Assembly: GCF_000733925.1 (NCBI RefSeq)
Contig: NZ_JPOO01000003.1
Coordinates: forward strand, 2,976,001-3,040,000
Reading direction: 5' to 3'
From: Arenibacter algicola
GTDB lineage: Bacteria > Bacteroidota > Bacteroidia > Flavobacteriales > Flavobacteriaceae
DNA length: 64,000 bases
Part shown: piece by piece, positions 25,403-33,300 of the stretch
Position numbering within the stretch: position 1 is the stretch's first letter
How the letters are laid out: every line of letters starts with the position of its first letter
Notes under the pieces: generated by a model
Told to the model about the DNA's origin: nothing
The model's input: only the letters and a program-made list of their open reading frames with translations
Database searches by the model: none
Made by a program: the position numbers and the translations under genes

Positions 25403-27088
25403 CTAGGAATTAAATATTTGTGTTAGTATTTTGTCGGTTATTAAATAGGTTGGCTTAACCCCTGTGGTGCCCAAACCACCAGAAGCTAAGGTACTGCCTG
25501 TTTCTAAAGGATTATCGGAGGCATAATAGGCATAACGCACTTTAACGTCTTCCCGTATACTTTTTCTAATTTTGGAAGCCGATTGTATGGCCTTTTGATA
25601 ATGCACACCTTCCATTTCCAATCCAATTACGTTCCAGGTAGATTCATGGAAGAATTTTAAAATGTCCTTATTTTGCAAGGAGGTTCCCAATACGGTTACC
25701 ATGGCTCCTTGTAAAACTTTTAGTCCGTTGCCTTCAAAATCCTCTTTTCGCAATTCATTTTCAAAGGGGTAATTATCTGCCGTTCCTTCAAAAATGTGGG
25801 CGTCGGGAATCATTATATCCCCTTTGCCACCCTCCAGAATTCCTGCTTTTCCCATTATGGTTATGGAAGCCACATTTAAAAATACCTCTTGGTTTTTTTT
25901 AACCCTATAAGGTTTCAATAATTCATCAATGGTTTCATAGGCCTGTTCTCCAAAAGCATAGTCCATAACAAAGATAACGGGTTTTTCATTTTCTTGACAG
26001 TTTGTAGGTAATTCGTAACAACAGGCGCCTTTCCCCAATTTGGCCATGTCGAATATTTGTACGTCTATATTGGTGCCAGAAACGTCATCAATGGCATTCA
26101 TTCCGTTTTTTTTAGCTTGGGCAATTACTTTTTCCCTTAAGTGGGAATTTTTGGAGATACTTAAAGCCTCATATATCTCCAAATTTGTCCTTCCTGCCAA
26201 GGTTTTTGACAAGGCTTTTTTCGCGAACAAGGAATTCATTACGCTGTGCATATTGGCACTTATAATATGTATGGGACGTTCTATAAGTCCGTTTTCCTGT
26301 AATACTTCCTTAATCCTGTTGGCCCAACGTTCCCCATGAATATGATGTCCCAACCGTTCACGTAACATAGGACTAAAAGTTATTGCCCTTTTATTCCCAG
26401 TGGTTTCTTCTTCTATGGCGAGTTTGCCCAACCAATAGATGATTTTTAAAAATCGTTCTGGATCGGCTGTTGTAGAAAGTTTTTTGTGAATGGCCATTAC
26501 CTCAATAAAGGGTCTTCCCAAAATATTGGCCATATGTATTAGGGCTACTTCCCTTTCCCTTTGGCTAAGTTCTTCTTTATTAGCAGCCTGTTCCAATTTT
26601 ACCCAGTCCCTTATGGTCTTATCCGTGTCTTCTATAAGGACCTTCTTGCTAATTTTCTCGGATTCGATGAACAAAAAGGTGAGATGGGTTAGAATATCGT
26701 AAATATCCGATCTGCCACGGGTTATCTCAATATTCATCTGTTCGTCATCTATCCTGTAACAGTTTCTGCGTCTTTTTGGTGGAATAATGGGCTTAAATTG
26801 GGAACCGGCATAGCCTTCATCCGAAGTGAGGTTTATAAATCTGCATTGTTCTATGCCTTCCGGCAATCTTTCCAAAACGTACATAAGCCCGTTTAGCTCG
26901 GCTTTTTCCTCAGCAATAGAACCGTATATTTCAGGGCGTAGCTGTAATAGGGACTGTCTTAAGGTTGCTCCGGAAACACCTGAAGGCTTGTAAAATCCAC
27001 GGTTAAAAAGATGCCGCATTGTTATGTACAAGCGTTCAATGGCATTGGTGGAATCTTGTGCCCTGGTAGTATTAACGGATTTACTCAT
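25403..27088 (-). CDS. DUF6909 family protein, C-terminus with nucleoside-phosphorylase-like motif
   Basis: This 561-residue soluble protein resembles a conserved Bacteroidota family that I place in DUF6909. The N-terminal half is mostly helical (segment PPKRRRNCYRIDDEQM, then EKISKKVLIEDTDKTI). The C-terminal half has an alpha/beta look, and near residue 489 the motif GLEMEGVHY resembles the Glu-Met-Glu segment of purine nucleoside phosphorylases and nucleosidases; SDNPLETGSTLASGG follows. The reaction is unknown. It is the first gene of the minus-strand glycan operon and lies 3 bases from the chain-length gene. A TAnnTTTG element (27103-27110) precedes it. Confidence 0.65.
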   Translation of the reverse strand: MSKSVNTTRAQDSTNAIERLYITMRHLFNRGFYKPSGVSGATLRQSLLQLRPEIYGSIAEEKAELNGLMYVLERLPEGIEQCRFINLTSDEGYAGSQFKPIIPPKRRRNCYRIDDEQMNIEITRGRSDIYDILTHLTFLFIESEKISKKVLIEDTDKTIRDWVKLEQAANKEELSQREREVALIHMANILGRPFIEVMAIHKKLSTTADPERFLKIIYWLGKLAIEEETTGNKRAITFSPMLRERLGHHIHGERWANRIKEVLQENGLIERPIHIISANMHSVMNSLFAKKALSKTLAGRTNLEIYEALSISKNSHLREKVIAQAKKNGMNAIDDVSGTNIDVQIFDMAKLGKGACCYELPTNCQENEKPVIFVMDYAFGEQAYETIDELLKPYRVKKNQEVFLNVASITIMGKAGILEGGKGDIMIPDAHIFEGTADNYPFENELRKEDFEGNGLKVLQGAMVTVLGTSLQNKDILKFFHESTWNVIGLEMEGVHYQKAIQSASKIRKSIREDVKVRYAYYASDNPLETGSTLASGGLGTTGVKPTYLITDKILTQIFNS

Positions 27089-27102
27089 AAGCAGATTTCG
27101 TG

Positions 27103-27110
27103 CAAAACTA
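27103..27110 (-). promoter_or_regulatory. Candidate -7 element TAGTTTTG ahead of the glycan operon
   Basis: On the minus strand TAGTTTTG fits the Bacteroidetes -7 consensus TAnnTTTG, 15 bases upstream of the ATG at 27088. No convincing -33 TTG is found at the usual distance, so the call is moderate. If real it is the start of transcription for the polysaccharide genes. Confidence 0.4.
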
Positions 27111-27239
27111 CAATTTATATTGTTTATTTTATTTCCTGTGGAGCTTTTATCAGTTCACTTGCCAACACTAAAATTATAAATTTAGACTTTTAGGTAATCA
27201 ATAATAGTAAATATTGAAAAATAATGGCTGGCTTTATTA

Positions 27240-28745
27240 TCAGTTCTTCATTATTGACCAGCTTCTTAATCCATCGGCTACTTTTCTGTCATTGGATAAG
27301 CGCTGCACTTTGTTCTGACCTCCCAACTTTCCAATAGACTTCATATATTCTTGAAACCCATCTTTTTTTATTTGGGTAATTTTTAAGGTTTGGAGAATTT
27401 TGCCTTCAATTAAATCAAAATAATAAGTGTTTTGCTGCTGCAAAGATTTATCCAAGATGCTTATGAATTTTTTGATGTCCGACGGGGGATGTTCAAATTC
27501 GATTAGCCATTCGTGATAAGGAAGTTCTTTTTCTTCCGGATTAATTTGTGGGGCCACAGTAAATTCGTTTATACTGGCATCTGTACACTCTATGGCTTGT
27601 TTCATGGCTTCTTCTACTTCCTTGCCAATAACATGCTCCCCAAACGCGGATATAAAATGTTTAATTCTCCCGGAAACAATGATTTTAAAGGGCTTTAAGG
27701 AAATAAACTGAATGGTATCTCCAAGATTGTAAGCCCATAATCCGGCATTTGTAGATATGATCATGACGTAATTTACTCCCAGTTCAACATCTTTAAGGGT
27801 AATACGTTTGGGGTTTTCCACAAAGAATTCATCGGCTTTGACAAACTCATAGAAGATGCCCGAATTCAATAACAAAAGCATCCCATTTTCCTTTTGGGAA
27901 TTTTGGTAGGCGAAAAATCCTTCACTGGCGGGGAAAAGTTCTATGCTGTCTACACGGCGCCCGATGAGGTTCTCAAATTTTGCACGATAAGGTTCGTAGT
28001 TAACCCCTCCATAAATGAAAAGCTGAAAATTTTTGAAGAGATCTCCTATCTTTTTTTCTGTTTTTTTGTTCAGCTTTTCAAAATACATTTGAACCCAAGA
28101 AGGTATTCCAGCAATAACGGTCATGTTCTCGTTTACCGTTTCCTCTACAATTTTGTTCACTTTGGTGTCCCAGTCCTCCAAACAATTGGTTTCCCAACTT
28201 GGCAATCTGTTTTTTTGTAGATAATTGGGAACATAGTGTGCGGATATACCTGATAATCTACCAATCTTTATCCCATTTTTTTCTTTCATTTCTGGACTTC
28301 CTTGAAGAAAGATCATTTTTCCATTCACAAAATCTGCATTTCCCGTTTCATGGATATAATTCAAAATGGCATTTCTGGAAGCTTCAACCTGGTACTTAAT
28401 GGATTCGTGGGTAATGGGGATGTATTTAACCCCGGATGTGGTCCCTGAAGTTTTAGCAAAATAGGCAGGTTTACCGGGCCATAATACATCTTTCTGACCA
28501 GCTACTACTTTCTCTACATATCCCTTTAATTCTTCATAGTCCCTTATAGGAACCTTGTTGGCGAAGTCGGAATGCGATTTTATCTGTGAAAAATTGTGAT
28601 CCTTACCAAAGTCGGTATTTTTGGCATTGGATATAAGCGATTGAAATACCTTCTCCTGGGTTTGAATGGGATTGTTTACCCATTTGGCAGTTTTCTTCGC
28701 GATATTCTTGGCAAATATTTTTGCTGCAAATGATTTTAAACTCAT
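27240..28745 (-). CDS. GH3 auxin-responsive promoter family protein (acyl-adenylating type)
   Basis: The 501-residue protein matches the bacterial GH3 family of the ANL adenylating-enzyme superfamily. The ATP-binding region FAKTSGTTSGVKYIPIT is near residue 105, ELFPASEGFFAYQ supplies the adenylation motif, and YNLGDTIQFISLKPFKI carries the Asp and the hinge before the small C-terminal domain. Plant members join amino acids to acyl acids; the substrates of bacterial members are not known. The ATG follows the M23 peptidase stop by 6 bases, so the two are probably co-transcribed, an arrangement known in other flavobacteria. Confidence 0.88.
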   Translation of the reverse strand: MSLKSFAAKIFAKNIAKKTAKWVNNPIQTQEKVFQSLISNAKNTDFGKDHNFSQIKSHSDFANKVPIRDYEELKGYVEKVVAGQKDVLWPGKPAYFAKTSGTTSGVKYIPITHESIKYQVEASRNAILNYIHETGNADFVNGKMIFLQGSPEMKEKNGIKIGRLSGISAHYVPNYLQKNRLPSWETNCLEDWDTKVNKIVEETVNENMTVIAGIPSWVQMYFEKLNKKTEKKIGDLFKNFQLFIYGGVNYEPYRAKFENLIGRRVDSIELFPASEGFFAYQNSQKENGMLLLLNSGIFYEFVKADEFFVENPKRITLKDVELGVNYVMIISTNAGLWAYNLGDTIQFISLKPFKIIVSGRIKHFISAFGEHVIGKEVEEAMKQAIECTDASINEFTVAPQINPEEKELPYHEWLIEFEHPPSDIKKFISILDKSLQQQNTYYFDLIEGKILQTLKITQIKKDGFQEYMKSIGKLGGQNKVQRLSNDRKVADGLRSWSIMKN

Positions 28746-28751
28746 TTAAAT

Positions 28752-29621
28752 TTATTTAAAATCTATAAAATTTAGTGGGTCTATGGGGCTACCATTGCTC
28801 CAGAGCTCAAAGTGAAGATGTGGTCCTGTGGTCAACTCCCCTGTATTTCCTACTGAGGCGATTACTTCTCCTGATCTTACCACATCGCCCTGCCCTTTGT
28901 TTAAGGACCCATTGTGTTTGTAAACGCTTAAGAGTCCGTCCATATGCTCCAATATAATTACATAACCGGTTTCCGCCGTCCATTCGGCAAAAATTACGGT
29001 GCCGTTGGCTACTGCCTTTATGGGACTGTCCATGGGGGCAACCACATCTACGGCAAAATGCTTGTTTTCCGCATTAAACTCTTGGGATATGGTTCCAGAA
29101 AGGGGAGAAAAAAGTACCTGCCCTGGGTTATTAATGTTTCTTTCGAACAAATTATACTTATCCTCTAAAGCTACCTGTGCCCTTAATAAGGAATCTTCCT
29201 TAATGGGTGTTAAATCTATGGTAGAAGGATCCAGTTTGTATTGATCAAATAGAGAGTCCCTGTTAATTTCATTATTTTCAATATCACCTCTCAGTACCTT
29301 TCTAATGTTTTCTAAATACCTGTTGGTATAATTTAGTGTGGCAACCAAAGAATCGGTTCTATAGGTAAGTTCTGTGGCCTGTCGTTTTAATTTAGTGGAA
29401 GAGTAGCCTGGAATATATTCCCGCAGTGGAGTAAATGCTATTAATAAAATGGTGAATCCTATCAATCCTATTATAAACAGGGAACCGGTTACAAAAACAT
29501 TCATTCGGCTAAGCTTAAATGAAATTTTTTCTTCAAAGGTACTTTCATTCAAAATTACCAGACGGTACTTATGTAGGAGCTTCTGCTTAATTTCCTTTCT
29601 TTTCTTTACCTTTTTGGCCAT
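28752..29621 (-). CDS. M23 family metallopeptidase (peptidoglycan hydrolase-like), membrane anchored
   Basis: The protein has 289 residues from the ATG at 29619-29621 (MAKKVKKRKEI). A longer TTG reading at 29630 would overlap the probable -7 element at 29628-29635. A basic N-terminus is followed by a membrane helix at about 42-64, a coiled-coil region (80-150), and an M23 domain with the zinc ligands in KHFAVDVVAP (HxxxD) and GPHLHFELW (HxH). M23 domains cleave peptide cross-links in peptidoglycan. Both ligand motifs are intact, so the enzyme is probably active in the periplasm. Confidence 0.88.
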   Translation of the reverse strand: MAKKVKKRKEIKQKLLHKYRLVILNESTFEEKISFKLSRMNVFVTGSLFIIGLIGFTILLIAFTPLREYIPGYSSTKLKRQATELTYRTDSLVATLNYTNRYLENIRKVLRGDIENNEINRDSLFDQYKLDPSTIDLTPIKEDSLLRAQVALEDKYNLFERNINNPGQVLFSPLSGTISQEFNAENKHFAVDVVAPMDSPIKAVANGTVIFAEWTAETGYVIILEHMDGLLSVYKHNGSLNKGQGDVVRSGEVIASVGNTGELTTGPHLHFELWSNGSPIDPLNFIDFK

Positions 29622-29627
29622 AATGAA

Positions 29628-29635
29628 CAAAGATA
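29628..29635 (-). promoter_or_regulatory. Candidate -7 element TATCTTTG for the M23/GH3 operon
   Basis: On the minus strand TATCTTTG fits TAnnTTTG. It lies 6 bases upstream of the M23 ATG at 29621, so the transcript would have almost no leader. A clear -33 element is not visible. Confidence 0.4.
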
Positions 29636-29790
29636 AGCTTAGTATTTAACTTTAATTCCTTTATTACAGAATTTGATTTTCCACAATGTTTTCACTGCAA
29701 AAGTATCTATTAGGAAAATATATTCTAATTTAGAATAATTAAAATATATTATAGACGTTAAAATTAACAGCATTCTAACATCTTTTTTAG

Positions 29791-29798
29791 TACCTTTG
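29791..29798 (+). promoter_or_regulatory. Candidate -7 element TACCTTTG for tatA
   Basis: TACCTTTG fits the Bacteroidetes -7 consensus and lies 21 bases upstream of the ATG at 29820. A potential earlier start at 29796 would fall inside this element, which favours the later ATG. No good -33 TTG is seen. Confidence 0.45.
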
Positions 29799-29819
29799 TT
29801 ATTCGTAAATTATTATACC

Positions 29820-30005
29820 ATGATAACTTTAAACACATTCTTAGCCATTGGGCCAATGCAAATCGCTTTGGTTGTGGCCATCGTCTTACTTTTATTTGGA
29901 GGAAAAAAAATTCCTGAATTAATGCGTGGATTGGGAAGCGGCATTAAAGAATTTAAAGATGCTTCCAAGGAAGACGATAAATTAGAGGAGAAAAAGGAAA
30001 AATAA
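29820..30005 (+). CDS. tatA: Twin-arginine translocase subunit TatA/TatE
   Basis: The 61-residue protein starts MITLNTFLAIGPMQ, has one membrane helix (IALVVAIVLLLF), the FGGKKIPELMRGLGSGIKEF amphipathic helix and a charged Lys/Glu tail; this is the full TatA layout, including the Phe-Gly hinge. TatA oligomers form the path for folded proteins in the twin-arginine system. tatC is not in the window. The gene is transcribed alone and ends at a strong terminator. Confidence 0.92.
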   Translation: MITLNTFLAIGPMQIALVVAIVLLLFGGKKIPELMRGLGSGIKEFKDASKEDDKLEEKKEK

Positions 30006-30030
30006 TAACTATATACTCTATAGTAGTTAA

Positions 30031-30060
30031 AAGCACTCGTAATACGAGTGCTTTTTTTTT
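30031..30060 (+). terminator. Rho-independent terminator after tatA
   Basis: A perfect 10-bp stem (AAGCACTCGT and ACGAGTGCTT, 3-base loop AAT) is followed by nine further T residues, 25 bases after the tatA stop. Confidence 0.9.
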
Positions 30061-30263
30061 GTTCAATTGTGGCCATTTGTAGGCCATGAATATTCAGTGG
30101 CATTTTATTCATCACTGCATTTTATCGATGAAGACCCTCCTTCAATGACTTCTCAGATGCCAGCCTAAAAGCATTTTTAGAAGGATCACTACACTATAAC
30201 TTCATTTCACAACGGTAAAGCCTTAACACGCAACAATAAAAATGGCCTTTTTGGGTTAAGTAT

Positions 30264-30271
30264 TAGTTTTG
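30264..30271 (+). promoter_or_regulatory. Possible -7 element TAGTTTTG upstream of the adhesin gene
   Basis: TAGTTTTG fits TAnnTTTG and lies 82 bases ahead of the adhesin ATG, but no -33 element is found at the right spacing. The gene-poor stretch 30061-30353 otherwise shows a C-rich tract and a small inverted repeat (CATAGG and CCTATG) at 30324-30341, just before the gene. Confidence 0.3.
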
Positions 30272-30353
30272 TTCATTCATCCCGTTTCATATGGGCTGTT
30301 TACGAAAAAATTAAAAAACCCCCCATAGGTTTATACCTATGTAAAATTTATTA

Positions 30354-33300
30354 ATGAAGCATACTATAGGCAATCGCATCTTGTGTTTTTGTTGTTCTAT
30401 CCTATTATTTTGGGTCGTTGATATTTCCGCACAATCCGGTGTTGCGGGAAATTTTGGTGTTCACGCAAACATATATTCGGGGGAGCCAAACGCGGGAAAT
30501 GACGATTGGTTTGCCGGGAATTCTGGATTGGGTGTAATTGATGAAAGTAGTTTTGTTTCTTTTCAGGGAATAATAAATTCCGGTCAGAATACAGCTTTTC
30601 AAGCTTCCATGGCGAAGCCCAATTACAGTACCCAAAACGGGAGACTTTGGTATGGGGCTAATTTTGGGCATGATTATATTGCTGAAGAAAATGATAAGAC
30701 GGCATTTTCCCAAGGGCAAAATGGGGACAACCCTGCCAATTGGCAAGTAAATCCTTCCAAAATTTCAAAAAAAGCCGATATAGTTGATTCCTTTGTACAT
30801 GTCCGAAGGGATGGGGCCAACTTAACAGATGACCTCTGGGTAACAATGGCAGTAAGTACTTCGGATAATGGGGGGGCTCACTATACTGATGTGGAATTCT
30901 TTATTGAAGAAATACAATTGGTTGGAAATTCCTTTTCCAACTTAGGGCAGGAAGAAGGTCATACGGCTTGGCAATTTGATAATGATGGGAAGGTTACAAG
31001 AATTGGCGACCTTGATGTTGGATTTGACTATTCAGGATCTAGCGTAATGAGTTTGGATGTTAGAATTTGGGTATCCCGGGAGGATTATGTATCCAACACG
31101 GGATTTACCTATAATAGTTTTGACGGGGAAAGCGGTAGTTCAGTATATGGATATGCACATGTAGACTATGGGCTAAATTCCTTCAGTAAAATAAATAGTA
31201 CTTCAACAACCGCTCCACCATGGGGTACTTATAAAGATGATTTAACTCCTTCGTCTACCTACGGTAAAGAAGCCTTTGCTGAGGTAGGACTTAATTTTAC
31301 CGGCTTGGGTTTTGATCCAGCCGTGATTTTTGGATTGGATGGTCCTTGTTATTTTCCTTTTAGTGCGGTTTTGATAAAAACAAGGGGCTCTTCTTCATTC
31401 AGTTCTGGACTTGTAGATTTTGCCGGACCGTATCCATTCTTGGGAACGGCAACAGAAGGGAAGTTGGATACCAGTATTCTTGGTTCAATAAATTTTGACA
31501 GTTGCAATGCTAATCAAACCATAGCATTGGAGGCCAATTTTAAATCTTCTTCGGCGGTCTATTACTGGAAAGCGGTAACTCCTGATGTTACTTTTCCCGA
31601 TGGAAGTACTTCAAAGGAAGGCGTAGGTCTAGATTTGGTAGATATTGAAAGCCCTGGAACCTATACATTAAATATAGCACCATGTCCTGGTTGTACGCCA
31701 GATTCTTCAAATGCAACGAGCATCACAGTTTATGCCAATCCTTGTGCAAATGATGACCAAGAGCAGGTAACCAGAAATAAGTCGGTCGTTATTCAGGTAT
31801 TGGACAATGATATAGACCTTGACAATAATATCAATATAAATTCTATTGGCAATGTAGGACTTTTACAACCTGCCAATGGCACGGTAACTATATCCACTTC
31901 CACCGCTGAGATAATGTACACCCCAAATACTGGATATTTAGGTACAGATACCTTTGAATATAAAATTTGTGATACGGATGGACTTTGTGATGTTGGATTG
32001 GTGACTGTTGAGACTTTTGAGGAGATACCACCACCATTTATTGACTCCGATAATGATGGTATTCTGGACCGTTCGGATCTGGATGATGATAATGATGGTA
32101 TTCCGGATATTGAGGAGTTAAATACCGTAATCGCAAATTCCCAACCACAATGTGGGGGTGAGACCACTTTGGATTTCAGTGCCAACGCAGTGTTGCTTTC
32201 AGGGACGGCCTTGCAACAAGGTGCGGTATATAGAATTCCGAATGTTACTTCAGGAACAGATGCCTTGATAACCATTGCACAGATTTATAATGCCACGGTA
32301 ACCGAAATCGACAACAATAGTATGGCAAAAGAAGCCTTTAGGCCGTATACGGCTTTTAATTTTGCCAATAAAGGCGATCAAGGGCTTATAGAATATAAGA
32401 TTCGCTTTGTGACTTCTGGGGGTTCAAATCCAGTGGTCCTTGATAAAATCTTTATGAATTTTAATGATATTGATGGCACCCATCAATATGGGGAACAGAC
32501 TTGGAGCTACAACCCCACAAGTTATGTAATTTCAAGTCCGACCGAATTGACAATGTCCACAGACGGAAAGTGGGTAATAGGTACCGCTGGGACTACTACA
32601 TATCCTTCAGGGAGCAATATTATTCCTCAGGTTAATTTTGGGGTTAATTATAATTCTAGGTCGGAAATATCTATTCGTGTAGGAGCCGTGGCAAGGGTTG
32701 CCGGTGCCTTCTCAACACAAAGACAACACAATATTGAATTTGGGTGCGTTACCAATTATATTGATCCCAGAATTTATGGCTTGGATAACGATTGGGATGG
32801 AGTAACCAACCAATTGGATCTTGATGTTGATAACGACGGTATATATGATGCTGAGGAAGCTGGGCACAACCAAACCCATACCAACGGGGTTGTTGATGGG
32901 CCATATGGCCTTAACGGTTTGGCAGATAGCGTAGAATCAGCTTTAGACAATGGCATCATCAACTATGTAATAGATAATACTGATGGTACTGCCGGACCGG
33001 ATTATATGGATGCGGACAGTGATGATGACGGTTGTAGTGATGCCAATGAAGCCTATAATAATCCTAATTCAGATCAAGGGGACAATCCATTTTACGGAAC
33101 AGGAGCCCCACCCAAAATCAATTCCAATGGAATAGTAATGGCTGCAACCTATCCCGTCCCCGCCGATGTTGATGGTAATGGAGTATTTGAATTTCAAGAA
33201 AATACCGCTCCGTATATCGTGACCCAGCCTATTGATAAATCTATATGTCCTGGGAACGATGCTTCGTTTTCTGTTCTAGCTGCCAATACGGATACATACC

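Noticed and set aside
29813..30115. Minus-strand frame across tatA
   Set aside because: It is antisense to tatA and reads through the tatA terminator; no protein-like features.
30324..30341. Riboswitch or operator at the CATAGG/CCTATG inverted repeat before the adhesin
   Set aside because: The 6-bp arms are short and nothing else supports a regulatory structure.
31793..32275. 160-codon minus-strand frame inside the adhesin gene
   Set aside because: Shadow of the repetitive Asp/Asn codons of the calcium-binding region; no family features.
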